A stretch of DNA of 64,000 bases from Betaproteobacteria bacterium (lineage in GTDB: Bacteria; Pseudomonadota; Gammaproteobacteria; Burkholderiales; Casimicrobiaceae), in the NCBI GenBank assembly GCA_027492485.1, contig JAPUER010000031.1, positions 3,944-67,943 of the forward strand, written 5' to 3'. A program made the translations under genes and the position numbers. Positions 8,709 through 18,427 of the stretch are shown piece by piece. Within the stretch, counting starts at the first letter, position 1. The number at the start of each line of letters is the position of its first letter. The notes beneath the pieces are model-generated. The model was given only the letters and a program-made list of their open reading frames with translations. It did no database searches and was not told the DNA's origin.

Positions 8709-9038
8709 TCCCCCTAGTGTATCTTTTTTTGTGTGTTTTTTGCTACTGTAATGCGTATTTCCGTTGCCTGTTGGCAGCAAATACATTACTGTTCCGTGGC
8801 TCACTTGTAGTTGCGGCACAAACCTTGACACACGGAGACCGCAACGCGAGCAAGCGCAACGACAAAAATAACCCGGTTGATCGCGCCAATTCAGGTTGTC
8901 GCGCCAACAAAGTTATGCGGCGATCACTGCGTCACATCCGTTTCCCATACCAACGGATGTCTGGCGTACCCATGTTGCATAGATATTCAAGATTGGGTCT
9001 TGGGTTTATGTTTTTTTTCTATACCAGGAGATACTGAC
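8709..9038. promoter_or_regulatory. divergent regulatory region between lipoprotein and ssb genes
   Basis: The region holds no gene. On the minus side it carries T-rich sequence and a repeated 'TACTGTAATG'/'CATTACTGTT' inverted motif (about 8743-8790) in front of the lipoprotein gene. On the plus side it carries a 'CATCCGTTTC...AACGGATG' inverted repeat (8936-8959) and the ssb promoter/leader. Confidence 0.45.
8976..9038 (+). promoter_or_regulatory. ssb promoter block and 5' stem-loop leader (cassette family, copy a)
   Basis: TGCATA at 8976-8981 is followed, 7 nt later, by a stem CAAGA/TCTTG (8988-8992/8998-9002) with loop TTGGG. The predicted transcript would begin at the stem. A T-rich single-stranded stretch and the ribosome site CAGGAG precede the ATG. 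Five other genes in the window share this layout. Confidence 0.6.
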
Positions 9039-9407
9039 ATGAACGTATTTGATAACGCAACCTTCGCTGGCAATGTTGGCAAAGATGTTGTCCTTCGCGA
9101 AACCCCTAACGGCAAAAAAGTCACCGAGGTTTCATTCGCTGTTGATCGTTCCTACACGGACAAAGACGGCAAAAAAGTTGAACGCACCCAATGGGTACGT
9201 GCTTCGCTGTTCGATGAACGCGCTGAAACGCTCGCCAATCTGAACATCAAAGCTGGCGACTTTTTCATCGGCAACGGTACTGTTGAAGTTCAAGCTTTTC
9301 TGAACAAAAACAGCCAGCCTGAAGCGAGCCTCTCGCTTAAACTCGAATCCTATCGCTTCCGCACCAAAGCGGTCGCCGACTCCGGATCCGAAGGCAACGA
9401 CCTCTAA
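9039..9407 (+). CDS. ssb: single-stranded DNA-binding protein
   Basis: 122 residues from ATG 9039, just after CAGGAG; in-frame sequence upstream is leader. It has the OB-fold core of bacterial SSB ('ATFAGNVGKDVVLRETPNGKKVTEVSFAV', 'WVRASLFDERAETL', 'GDFFIGNGTVEVQAF'). The tail is short and ends in 'GNDL' rather than the usual acidic DDDIPF interaction motif, so docking of SSB partners may differ. Plasmid SSBs coat the incoming strand during conjugation and support replication. It stands in a single-gene transcription unit with the shared leader and terminator. Confidence 0.92.
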   Translation: MNVFDNATFAGNVGKDVVLRETPNGKKVTEVSFAVDRSYTDKDGKKVERTQWVRASLFDERAETLANLNIKAGDFFIGNGTVEVQAFLNKNSQPEASLSLKLESYRFRTKAVADSGSEGNDL

Positions 9408-9427
9408 GTCGACGGCCACTCCCCCCA

Positions 9428-9461
9428 AACCCCTCAATGCGTCGCATTTTGGGGTTTTTTC
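9428..9461 (+). terminator. ssb terminator (shared family, T1)
   Basis: Stem AACCCC-(TC)-AATGC, loop GTC, GCATT-(TT)-GGGGTT, then a T run. Four similar terminators occur at 9901, 28301, 29416 and 48825. Confidence 0.85.
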
Positions 9462-9567
9462 ATGCCTATGGAACACGCAATTGCGAGGTCTCCGGTGATC
9501 TCCCGCAATCACACAGCGAGGGCCTCATTCAAGTCCATGCGTATACCCGTTAATGACCAATGTACTC

Positions 9568-9626
9568 GTGACGAACAGAAGCATTCAAGATGGGCTTGAA
9601 ACTTGTTTTTTTAAAGGAACAACGTC
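9568..9626 (+). promoter_or_regulatory. promoter block and 5' stem-loop leader (cassette family, copy b)
   Basis: A perfect 6-bp stem TTCAAG/CTTGAA (9584-9589/9595-9600) encloses loop ATGGG. A T run and AAAGGAAC ribosome site follow before ATG 9627. The -10-like part (GAACAG, 9573-9578) is the most diverged of the six copies. Confidence 0.55.
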
Positions 9627-9854
9627 ATGGACAGTACTTCGAAAGTCGGCCTCTTAGCACTCCAATGTGGCAAAACGCTCGCCTTGGAGGTTTACCAATC
9701 GGCTGCGGGCTTCTACCTCGGAACGTATGCAGAGGACAAAGAGTGCGGCTTCCCCGCCCCGTTCACTCGGGAATCACAAGAGTATTGGCCAACCGCTGCA
9801 AAAGCGAGCGCAGCTCTTGAATCAGGCTCCTGGACTCAACGCCGGAATCTGTGA
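9627..9854 (+). CDS. small hypothetical protein
   Basis: 75 residues from ATG 9627 with ribosome site AAAGGAAC. It is soluble, with a compact mixed composition, two Cys and a Trp-containing C-terminus, and lacks a signal peptide. It belongs to the same leader/terminator cassette family as ssb and probably shares its regulation. No family was recognised. Being expressed like ssb and the ERF gene hints at a part in plasmid establishment or DNA maintenance. Confidence 0.65.
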   Translation: MDSTSKVGLLALQCGKTLALEVYQSAAGFYLGTYAEDKECGFPAPFTRESQEYWPTAAKASAALESGSWTQRRNL

Positions 9855-9898
9855 GTAGGGTGCTGGCACTGCCTCGCCCCGCGAATTACATCGCACCC

Positions 9899-9933
9899 CA
9901 AACCCCTTAATGCTTCGCATTTTGGGGTTTTCC
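9899..9933 (+). terminator. intrinsic terminator (shared family, T2)
   Basis: AACCCC-(TT)-AATGC, loop TTC, GCATT-(TT)-GGGGTT then TTTCC. Nearly identical to T1. Confidence 0.85.
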
Positions 9934-9990
9934 TTTTTCTGGGGCAAGAAGCAACGCACGCAAGTCTGATGCTGAAGTCCTGAGCGACCT

Positions 9991-10192
9991 TCAGTGCCAT
10001 TCGTGACGACCACAGGGGCAGCAGTCGACCTCGATACCGGTCAGGCTGTACTCTCCTGCTCCGCCTTGATAGGAAACGAAATCCGGATCGCAGCCGCGCT
10101 TCGTAGAGCACGTCGGAGCCCCAGCAGCCTCGTGCTGATTCGGTCTCAGCCTTCTCGATCTCTGCGGTGAGGGCGGCTACCGTAGTGAGCAT
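9991..10192 (-). pseudogene. possible frameshifted small Cys-rich gene
   Basis: Right after the giant Ig-like gene, an ATG at 10192 opens a protein-like frame ('MLTTVAALTAEIEKAETES...'). After about 35 codons it runs into unlikely sequence. The next phase then reads as a Cys-rich end ('CDPDFVSYQGGAGEYSLTG', then 'CCPCGRHEWH') and stops at 9991. One indel would join them. It could be a decayed zinc-ribbon-like gene, or two chance frames. Confidence 0.3.
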
Positions 10193-13100
10193 CAAAGAGA
10201 GCCAGTACCTTCCTGTCCTTTATCAGTCACCGCCGTGACGGTAACTGACGTGGCGGTCGCGGCTTGAGCCGCAGTCAGCGACATGGTGCCCCCAGACACT
10301 GGCATGGTCTGGCCGTTGACCGTCCACCGGTACGTGCTGACGTAGCCCTTTGTCACGGTGCAACGCGCACTATAGATGGTGCCATTTTTCGCGATTGAAC
10401 ACACAGGATTATCGCCCGTCACCAGCGTGATGGGCTGAGTCAGCGTCATCGTCTGGCCGTTGACGGTTGACACAATCGCGTCGACGTTATGCGTCCCTGC
10501 GGATGGCACGTCGATTCCCACCGTAGTGAACAGCCCTTGCGCCACTTGAACACCATCTACTTTGTAGGTGATGTTTGATATGTTGTCTGAACGAGGGAGT
10601 GTCGTGATGACTACGCGCGCACTGACTCGCGATGGTGCACGCTCCCAACGATCACTGTGAGTCAACGTGATGTTGCCCGTGAGCTGCAGCGGTGGCAGCG
10701 CTTCAACGATGTCCGAGTACGCCTGGATTGCATTGCCGCGCGTATCACTGACCGTCGACGTGATCTGGTATTGACCAGCCACCGCGAATTCCACCGTAGC
10801 GTAGTTGTCTCTTGACTCAACGACGGTCGCGTTGGCAGGAACAGTCCACGAGTAGCTGATCGGCTCCCGTCCCAAGGCCGAAAGCTGGCGGAGATCGCTC
10901 GGCGCTACGGTGTACCGAACGCGAGCGGGAACACGGTTATCCAAGACACGCGTTTGCATCGACCACGCTGGCCATGCGTAAGCCCAGACGCTGAGTGGCA
11001 ATTCAGCGACACTCCTCACGGTTGGCATCTCGGTGACCCACGCTTCGTAGCGGAGGAACTTGTCCGTCGCGGTCGGCGTGTAGCTCAACGCGTCACCGTC
11101 CTGCGTCTGACCGTTTGGAAGTAGCCAGCGCCCTGACACTGTCATGTTGCTTTGCAAGCTGCCCAGAAACAGTGATGGCCGCGCTGCATTGTAGGAATAA
11201 GACTTACCCGCCTCGACAGTTCTGGATCCGTTCAACGACGCTTTCTGGATCAACGGCGCGGTCACGCGCAAGATCGTTGTCGCACGCGACAGACGATTCG
11301 GGTCACCAACAGGTGCACCGGTTTGCGCGCCTTCAAGTCTAATGATCCAGTCAGCCGCGACTTCAGGCGTCAGCGTCAACGTCTCGCCCGTATGCGTCGT
11401 AGGGCTGCGGTCCCCTGATCCTCTTTGCACACTCCACGTATAGTCAGTGGGCACCGAGTTCAGAGAGCTTGCGGTCAAGGTCACAGGCCGCGCGACAAAC
11501 GTTGCGGTCGGGCCGTTAATCGCAAGGCGGGAAATATCGAATGCTTGAACCTCAATCGGATCAATGTTGGTGTCATCCTCGTTGTTGCGATTGATAATTT
11601 TGGCTTTGATCCAACGCTTGCCTGCCGTCGTAAATGTTGGACGAACACTCGTGCCGGTGGCGGCAGCCCCAGCGACCAGCATCGGCACGTACGTCGCACC
11701 GTCGTCCGAAACGGTCCAGTCGACGCGACCGATGTCGTTGTAACGAGCGTTGTTTGCCAGCGACAATCCGATGGTTGGAGAAAACGGTGTGGGCCCGGTC
11801 GCTGCTCGCGTAGTCAGCGTCGCGTTAATGTCGCTTCCGTTTTTCACCAGCAACGAGGCCCGCAGCGATTTGACTTCCAGCGACGTGGTGTTGCTGCCCG
11901 CCGGACCCGCAAGATTCGCGCGAGCGATAATCGTGTAGGTGCCTGGCGCGAGTTGTCCAAGGTTTGCCTGCCAGGCACCGGTTGCACTGATCGCAGTGAC
12001 CGGCGAACCCATCGCTGTCTCCGTACCGTTCGACGCCACCGCTGCTAGTTTGACCGACCACGTTCCGAGCACTCCGGGGTCGTAGGTGAATATTTGTCCC
12101 GAAGCACCGTAGCTCGATGCGCCGAACAGCCCGCTCATCACCGCGTCGGATGTACTGACTGAAACAGCGTTGGTCACAACGAGAGATGGCTTGCGCGGAA
12201 GGCCCGTGAACGTGAGCGTCTTGACAGTTTTCACTTCGGGAAGCCGCGTGTACGACGCCTCAATGTCGAAGGTCTGCGTGGAGTAGAGCTGCGCTAACTG
12301 TGTTTGAATGAATTCGCGCGCGCTGGTTGATGATGAATTCGAAGTGCGCACCGTATTGCCCGCGACCTTGATGGCCAGCGTCAGCCCCGGATAGCTTGCG
12401 GACGCTTCTGCACGACCCGCAATCACGTCGCCAATGAAAGAAAACAGCGATGGTTCGACCGCGTTGCGATTGATCTCCATCGTCGCTTGGTCAGCTACAA
12501 ACGTCACCGTGGGCGCTGGTGGGGGAGTGCCAATCAACGCGAGTTGTTTGCTGGAAGCGCGGTAAAAAGAGGTGGTGTTCGTTGCGGTGTTGGTGAACAG
12601 TACGCCGGTATCGTAGGCCACGAGGTTGGGGCCAAGATCCGGGATGTATCCCGCGAGCGGAATACGTCCCGATGATTCGCGATCCAGTCCGCTCGGAAGT
12701 TGCGTGTAGCGCACCGAACAGATGGGCTGATCGTAGGTTGTCGTCGGCACGATATTCGTACCGTCCGCGATGCCAGAGCAAACACCGCTATCCGTGGCAA
12801 TAGTGACGGACACCGGCTCAACGGCACGCGCATACGTCGCATTAGCTCGCGATGCTGCAAGCGTGATACCAGCGTCCGGATTCCAAGTATTCACGCCGAC
12901 CCTCAATGTGGGTGCGTCGGGAGCGTCAATCCAGACATCAACGGTTGATGTTCCAGAGGCGACTACGGCATTGATTCCATGCCCTGTACCGAGCACGGCA
13001 ATCGGTATTGTCGTGTCCGTTGCGGTGACACTTACCCCATTGACCGTGGCCACACTTGCGGTACCACCGGTCAATCTCGCTTTGCCGGATAGGGTGCCCT

Positions 13101-13857
13101 GCAGGTACGCGTTGGTCAACGGATTGATAATTCCTACGCGACGCGCAACAGCCGGAAAGTTTTCCACCATGGGTACGCTGACACTCACCGGCTGGATCGG
13201 TCGTTGATACGTGACTGCCAATGCACCCCCGGCAGGACTCAAGCCATACTTGTTGCGCAACGACGCAGTTAGGGTGTACAGACCGTCTCGAAGCGACGGA
13301 TAGCCTTTGAGCGTACTCACGCCAGCGACGCGCCCCGCAGTGACCGCAACGGGTGATCCCTGCGCGTCCGTCAGTACTACAGTGTCCGTGATGTTGTCCG
13401 TAACGCTGAAAGTGGATTGTGGACTTGAGACGGCGGCCGAGACCGTTTGTGTGCCGAACTTACCTTCGACGCTTGTGACCGAATACGCGCCGGGCGGCAA
13501 GGCAGATATGTCTGCCGCCGCGTAGAAACCGGCATTGAAAAGTGCGGCTTCCTGCGTCGTGAGACCACCCGTCGGTGCCAGGGCAGCGGCCACCTCAGCC
13601 GATGCGGTACGCCTTGCGATAGGAAAGCGGTAGCTGGCTCCGAGGCCGGTAACAACCACATAAAGCTCTGTGCCAGCAGCCTTCAGCGTTTCGTCGTAGA
13701 AGACGCCCTTCACGATCAACGCATCTTGCTCAACCATTGTCGAAGCGAGCTGCGCGACAGGGGCGGCCGCTGCGCGCTGTGCAACGCCAATGGTCAGCGC
13801 TCCCACGACCAACAGTGCAACCGTCAAACGTTGGAACGGACGAAGTGTAGGTTTCAT
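10192..13857 (-). CDS. giant secreted Ig-like domain protein
   Basis: 1221 residues from ATG 13857; a GTG at 13878 overlapping the previous stop is the alternative start. A Sec signal peptide (about 1-35, ending 'RAAAAPVA') is followed by many beta-rich repeats of about 90-100 residues with Ig-like/PKD features ('TFTTAGKRWIKAKIINR', 'VEFAVAGQYQITSTVSDTRGN', 'PSAGTHNVDAIVS'). It has no LPXTG, autotransporter or type I signal. Large Ig-like proteins are known on IncHI-type conjugative plasmids, where they act at the cell surface; a comparable role in cell contact or adhesion is inferred. It is the third gene of an overlapping three-gene unit of secreted proteins. Confidence 0.75.
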   Translation of the reverse strand: MKPTLRPFQRLTVALLVVGALTIGVAQRAAAAPVAQLASTMVEQDALIVKGVFYDETLKAAGTELYVVVTGLGASYRFPIARRTASAEVAAALAPTGGLTTQEAALFNAGFYAAADISALPPGAYSVTSVEGKFGTQTVSAAVSSPQSTFSVTDNITDTVVLTDAQGSPVAVTAGRVAGVSTLKGYPSLRDGLYTLTASLRNKYGLSPAGGALAVTYQRPIQPVSVSVPMVENFPAVARRVGIINPLTNAYLQGTLSGKARLTGGTASVATVNGVSVTATDTTIPIAVLGTGHGINAVVASGTSTVDVWIDAPDAPTLRVGVNTWNPDAGITLAASRANATYARAVEPVSVTIATDSGVCSGIADGTNIVPTTTYDQPICSVRYTQLPSGLDRESSGRIPLAGYIPDLGPNLVAYDTGVLFTNTATNTTSFYRASSKQLALIGTPPPAPTVTFVADQATMEINRNAVEPSLFSFIGDVIAGRAEASASYPGLTLAIKVAGNTVRTSNSSSTSAREFIQTQLAQLYSTQTFDIEASYTRLPEVKTVKTLTFTGLPRKPSLVVTNAVSVSTSDAVMSGLFGASSYGASGQIFTYDPGVLGTWSVKLAAVASNGTETAMGSPVTAISATGAWQANLGQLAPGTYTIIARANLAGPAGSNTTSLEVKSLRASLLVKNGSDINATLTTRAATGPTPFSPTIGLSLANNARYNDIGRVDWTVSDDGATYVPMLVAGAAATGTSVRPTFTTAGKRWIKAKIINRNNEDDTNIDPIEVQAFDISRLAINGPTATFVARPVTLTASSLNSVPTDYTWSVQRGSGDRSPTTHTGETLTLTPEVAADWIIRLEGAQTGAPVGDPNRLSRATTILRVTAPLIQKASLNGSRTVEAGKSYSYNAARPSLFLGSLQSNMTVSGRWLLPNGQTQDGDALSYTPTATDKFLRYEAWVTEMPTVRSVAELPLSVWAYAWPAWSMQTRVLDNRVPARVRYTVAPSDLRQLSALGREPISYSWTVPANATVVESRDNYATVEFAVAGQYQITSTVSDTRGNAIQAYSDIVEALPPLQLTGNITLTHSDRWERAPSRVSARVVITTLPRSDNISNITYKVDGVQVAQGLFTTVGIDVPSAGTHNVDAIVSTVNGQTMTLTQPITLVTGDNPVCSIAKNGTIYSARCTVTKGYVSTYRWTVNGQTMPVSGGTMSLTAAQAATATSVTVTAVTDKGQEGTGSL

Positions 13858-13874
13858 TTTGATCACCGTCCTCT

Positions 13875-16800
13875 TCACTGTTGAGCTGCAGGTAGCGCTG
13901 CAGGTTGCGGTAGCGTGCTGCCTGTTCCACTCCGCTTGACACCAAGAGAGCCGATTGACGGCGTAGCTGTGGCGCCGTTGGCGACGGCACCTTTGCTATT
14001 TGAGAAGATGAGCGCCGAAGGCGTCTTCCAGTCCACCAGCAGGGAGGAGTTGACCGCAGTGGATGCGTTCGATGCCCCACCGTTGGTAACGGTGACGTTG
14101 AGCGTGTAGTTGCCGTCTGCAAGATCCAGCGGCAGCGCCCAGGCCAATACGGTGTATGCCCTTCCACCGGCCGTGCCAGTTGAGTTGTTGACCGCCGGGC
14201 CAAATCCCACCGCGTATCCCGTGACGCTAACGGATCCAGAGGCCAACGCTGGTGACCCGCACGCGGCTACCTGCGTCAGCACCTGCAAGGTCGTTAAATC
14301 AGCAGATACTGATGCGCCCAGAATTGTTGGCGCACGACAACTGACGGTGACAGTTGCTGTTCCCACGACCGATAGACCACCTGGATCGGTCGCAGTGAAG
14401 GTAAACGTGGTTGTCCCTGTGAAGTCAGCGGAGACCGGCGGGCTGTAGACCAGCAGGTTGTTAACAACCGCAGCACTGCCCTGACCGAGGGCTGGTTGTG
14501 TCGCAATCGCAATGATGAACGTTTGCCCTGGGTTGGAATCAACGACAATCGGCGCGACAGGCGTGGCGACGTTCTCCGCGCCCGTACTGATCGTCGCGAC
14601 AGCGGAGGTGGGCGCGACGTTTGCGTATCCGTTGTCAGCCAGGCTGAGTGCGCTAGCACCGCCACTTGCCGACACGGCAGCGACCGCGTAGGCATAGGTC
14701 GTCGGCCCGCCCGGCGTCAGATCGGTGAATGTCGCCGTAGTTGACGTGCCAATTTGCGCTCCATTCCTGAACACTCGGTACGACGACGCACCGACCGACG
14801 CCAACCAGGTAATCGTGACGGCATTATTTACCGTTCCATCGGTTGCAGCGACACCTGTCGGAATCGACGGCACGAATGGGTCTACTTTGATTGTGACGGG
14901 ACCATCCTTAGTTGCTGCGCCTCGGTCAGTCACTCGTAGGGTGCAAGTCGTCGTGCCCGCAAATCCAAAGCTCGGATCTGGTGTCCACGTCACAGAAGCG
15001 CCTGCAATGGCACAACCACCCTGCCCCGCCGCTGGTTGTGCCATTACGGAGTAAACAAATGTCTCCGATTGTCCAGCCGTTGCATTCGGGTCAATGGTTG
15101 TGATCAAGGTCGGCGACGACGGTTGATTTGCTACTGCGTTGATCGTCGCTGCCACTGATGTCGGCGCGAGGTTTGCGTATCCACTCGCAATGTTCGAACT
15201 GTAGTTCGAGACCGTTGTCATGGCCCAATAGCCCCAGTTACCGGCATCGTCCACTTGGTTGAGCAAGTAAAAATCTGTGTCCACGTCTGCGCCCCTTGCC
15301 GACGTGTCATCGAATGAGCCCGGCGAGCCCGGAAGGGTGGCGATGTTCTCCCAGTCTGACAAGTTGGCGCGACTCCTCAACCGCCATATCCCGGATTGCG
15401 TCGCGGTGTAACCAACTGGCGCAGCCCACGTCAATCGGGTCGCGCCGTTCACTGTGCCTTGGCTGGCCATGAGCGCGGGAACAGTCAATCCCACACGCAA
15501 TCCGCATGCCTCGTTCGACCACGGTCCGGCACCGGCAGCATTAACTGCGCGAATCTTGTAGCAGCGACTCAGACCGCGCGGAATGCTGGTGTCCCCCATG
15601 GTCGTCAACGCCCCCGGAGTGATAGCAACGACAGCGCCATCTACCGTGCGATTGACGTCCGCCAGCGTTCGCTGGATATCAAACGACGATGCCCCAGAGA
15701 AGGGTGACCAATTGAGTTGAATGCGATCAGCATATTCGCTGGAGGCGGTAAAGTTTTGCGGCGCGGTCGTGATGGGCATCAGCGCATAACCCGTGTCACT
15801 CGCTGACGCAACACCGAGCTCCCAGCCACCGTAATCCAATCCGTCGGACGGCGCGAGCGCAAACACACGGTAGTCGTAGAAAACGCCCGACAAGGCCGTG
15901 GTGTCGTCGCAGGTAGTCGCAGCGGACGCGAGACCGGGGCAGACTATTGACCAGCCAGGCGGCTGACCGGTCAGCGTACCCGCAGGAAACGCCGTGCCTA
16001 CAGCCGCCCTCAACATCAATTGAGAGCTTGCATTGCCACCACGCGTCCAGGTGAGGCGCACTTTGTCACCGAAGGCAGCATCAGACGCCTGCAATGCAGT
16101 AGGCGCTGTTGGAGCAACATAGGTTGAAATAAATACGTTGGGTGACCACTGGCCCACGTACTCAATGGGGTCATCGTAAACAATCGTGAACAGCGCGCCA
16201 AAGGACGGCGTCGCGCTGGTGGTGAGCGTGCCGGTCGCAGTTGCCGTGCCGCCGGGTAACGTGGTGCCCACTGGAAACAGCAAGGAGCCTGTCCCAGTCC
16301 ACGGCTCTTGCGGGTCGCCATGAACTTTGTGACCAGCGCCGGCCGCTGTCGTTGCGTGCTGCCAGGTGCTTTGCCCGGAGTTGGTAAACGTTATCGACAC
16401 GGGATAGCTGCGATTGACCAGTAAATTGCGCCTCCAAGGATCAACGGCTCCCGCTACAGTTTGTGTGACGAAGGTAGAACTTTGCGACGCACGTCTGGTG
16501 AAAACGGTCACTGCGGTATTGCAAGGCACGTTTGCGCCAGCCGCTCCGGTGAGGTATGCGCGAGCAGAAAATGTTCCGAACTCGCGCTGGGGACTCAGTA
16601 ACGGCGCGTCGACGTACCATGTACCGCCTCCGCCATTGGTCGCAGGTAGCGACGTCAAGTCGTTTTGACCGTTTACATCGCCCCACAGCGCGATATTCAC
16701 CGACGTAGCGTTCGTGACGCCGTAGACCGACACCCGGACGCTGGAAGTTGTCGAGGTCACGGTTTGGGGAGCGCCGGTCATGGCCGCGGAACAGGTCAAC

Positions 16801-17834
16801 GGCACAGGAAGCGCTATTCCAGGAGTAACGGTGTTGCCTGTATCGCTGTATTGGCTGCTTGCACTCGCGTAGGCGGTCACCGCGTAGTGGTAAGCGACCC
16901 CCGTCAGTGGGGGCGTATCAAGAAAATTGCTCGGGCCGTTGTTCACCAGGTTGCCGGTCCACCCTATCCACACAGGGTTCAACCAACTTGAGTCGTATCG
17001 ATACAGGTAATACCCGACCCCAGTGCTGTTTGCACCCGGCGTCCAACTGACATAAACCTGGCCGGGGTAGGCGCTGGAGTTTTGCGTAGCGGTTACGTTG
17101 GTGGGCATGCCGGGGCGTGTCACAGGGATCGTGATGCTCAAATAATTCGAATACGTATCGCCGCCCGGTCCTGAGTATTTGAGTTGCAGGCCGTAGCTGT
17201 TGCCCTGCACCAGCGCTTGATTGCGATCCCAGCACACGTAGGAAGTCCATAGAGCGGTGGCGGGTCCAGTTGCCTTTGTCACGCCGTTTTCAATCCAAGA
17301 AAAACTCGTAATGACCGGGTTCACTGGTGTGTAGTCAACACAGAGTTTGAAGCCCCCGGTGACGGCTGCGTCGGCCACGATGCGCAGATTGGAAATGACA
17401 GGCGTCGGCGTCACAGCAACGGCAGTGCTGGTGATGGTTGCACTCATGTAGCCGTCTTTGCTGACGAAGCAGAACGGCTGCGGGCTGCCAACCGGCACCC
17501 CCGAGAACCGGTAAATGCGACCATAGGTGCCGTTGACCAGCGTCACTGTCAACCCACCCAGTGAGGCTGATCCGCTGTTTGGCAGTGTGAAATAAGTGGC
17601 GACCGCCCCGCCACAAAAGGCGCGCTTGTAGTAATAATCAGTGCCCATCATGTTCGAGTAATAGACATCAAAAGTGCCCGTGCCTGATGTCTCGTACGGC
17701 GTGCCGATCGAGCCGTCGAAGCCATCGGCACTAGGACTCTCAGCGGTCACCGCAAGCGTTGCGCTGGCCTGTTGAATCGTCAATAAAGAAAGGACGACTG
17801 CGGCACACCATTTCATGAGATTTGTGAACTTCAT
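13875..17834 (-). CDS. giant secreted FN3/Ig-like repeat protein
   Basis: 1319 residues from ATG 17834. A signal peptide (about 1-25, 'LLTIQQASA') is followed by several fibronectin type III domains ('PTNVTATQNSSAYPGQVYVSWTPG', 'LQASDAAFGDKVRLTWTRG', 'GVAATDGTVNNAVTITWLAS'). An NBR1/'PVSITFTNSGQSTW'-like Ig domain and cadherin/Ig_3-like segments ('PAAGQGGCAIAG', 'PALGQGSAAVVNN') are interspersed. The C-terminus is low complexity (Pro/Ala). Such modular proteins act as extracellular binding scaffolds. It overlaps both neighbours by 4 bp, so the three secreted proteins are probably made together and may form one surface structure. Confidence 0.78.
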   Translation of the reverse strand: MKFTNLMKWCAAVVLSLLTIQQASATLAVTAESPSADGFDGSIGTPYETSGTGTFDVYYSNMMGTDYYYKRAFCGGAVATYFTLPNSGSASLGGLTVTLVNGTYGRIYRFSGVPVGSPQPFCFVSKDGYMSATITSTAVAVTPTPVISNLRIVADAAVTGGFKLCVDYTPVNPVITSFSWIENGVTKATGPATALWTSYVCWDRNQALVQGNSYGLQLKYSGPGGDTYSNYLSITIPVTRPGMPTNVTATQNSSAYPGQVYVSWTPGANSTGVGYYLYRYDSSWLNPVWIGWTGNLVNNGPSNFLDTPPLTGVAYHYAVTAYASASSQYSDTGNTVTPGIALPVPLTCSAAMTGAPQTVTSTTSSVRVSVYGVTNATSVNIALWGDVNGQNDLTSLPATNGGGGTWYVDAPLLSPQREFGTFSARAYLTGAAGANVPCNTAVTVFTRRASQSSTFVTQTVAGAVDPWRRNLLVNRSYPVSITFTNSGQSTWQHATTAAGAGHKVHGDPQEPWTGTGSLLFPVGTTLPGGTATATGTLTTSATPSFGALFTIVYDDPIEYVGQWSPNVFISTYVAPTAPTALQASDAAFGDKVRLTWTRGGNASSQLMLRAAVGTAFPAGTLTGQPPGWSIVCPGLASAATTCDDTTALSGVFYDYRVFALAPSDGLDYGGWELGVASASDTGYALMPITTAPQNFTASSEYADRIQLNWSPFSGASSFDIQRTLADVNRTVDGAVVAITPGALTTMGDTSIPRGLSRCYKIRAVNAAGAGPWSNEACGLRVGLTVPALMASQGTVNGATRLTWAAPVGYTATQSGIWRLRSRANLSDWENIATLPGSPGSFDDTSARGADVDTDFYLLNQVDDAGNWGYWAMTTVSNYSSNIASGYANLAPTSVAATINAVANQPSSPTLITTIDPNATAGQSETFVYSVMAQPAAGQGGCAIAGASVTWTPDPSFGFAGTTTCTLRVTDRGAATKDGPVTIKVDPFVPSIPTGVAATDGTVNNAVTITWLASVGASSYRVFRNGAQIGTSTTATFTDLTPGGPTTYAYAVAAVSASGGASALSLADNGYANVAPTSAVATISTGAENVATPVAPIVVDSNPGQTFIIAIATQPALGQGSAAVVNNLLVYSPPVSADFTGTTTFTFTATDPGGLSVVGTATVTVSCRAPTILGASVSADLTTLQVLTQVAACGSPALASGSVSVTGYAVGFGPAVNNSTGTAGGRAYTVLAWALPLDLADGNYTLNVTVTNGGASNASTAVNSSLLVDWKTPSALIFSNSKGAVANGATATPSIGSLGVKRSGTGSTLPQPAALPAAQQ

Positions 17835-18427
17835 TTTGGTGCTCCTGCGCGCGAGGTCGTCGCTGTGGAGGGGCTCAGTGCGGCAAACGCTGCGGTTACC
17901 ACGTCGGTTGCCGGTTTAGCTTCCGCCAGCGAACACAATTCATGCTCGGAGCCGTCGTTTTGCTTCACGACAGCCCGCACAAAGACATGGGTGATGTGGC
18001 TAGCTGGCGCGGGCAGCGCCGCGCGGAACTGTTGAGTCACCGATTCGAGATCGCTCACCACGTAGTGTTTGAGACTGGTGGCCTCCTGCCACGTAGCGCC
18101 GCCATCCCAACTCAACGACCACCACACGTGGCCACCCCCTCCGAGCTGCACCGACGCCCCGATGCGCTTGTCATCGCGACGCGCTCGCATCACTGCCGCG
18201 CTGGCGGGTGCCGAGAAGCCCGATTTATTGGCCGATGTTGGCGCAGCCAGTTGCCGTGTTTGGCAACTGTTTGGAACAATGGGCGGGGCGTCGGCCACGG
18301 TGATGCTGGCGGCATCGGCTGCCGCAAGCAGAGCCGTCGCAATGGCCGCGCACAGGGCGCAGAATGGAAGTTGTCGCAGATGAATGTGCAGCACGAGTGG
18401 TCCCGTTTTGGGGCTACGCGCCAGCAC
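17831..18427 (-). CDS. secreted protein, first gene of the surface-protein operon
   Basis: 198 residues. A hydrophobic segment at about 20-38 ending 'LLAAADAA' looks like a signal peptide, and the real start may lie a little inside the frame. The mature part is a small beta-rich domain with 'GGHVWWSLSWDGGATWQEA', reminiscent of Ig/FN3-type or sialidase-repeat folds. It overlaps the FN3 gene by 4 bp. It may be an accessory or capping subunit for the two giant proteins; that is inference. Confidence 0.6.
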   Translation of the reverse strand: MLARSPKTGPLVLHIHLRQLPFCALCAAIATALLAAADAASITVADAPPIVPNSCQTRQLAAPTSANKSGFSAPASAAVMRARRDDKRIGASVQLGGGGHVWWSLSWDGGATWQEATSLKHYVVSDLESVTQQFRAALPAPASHITHVFVRAVVKQNDGSEHELCSLAEAKPATDVVTAAFAALSPSTATTSRAGAPK

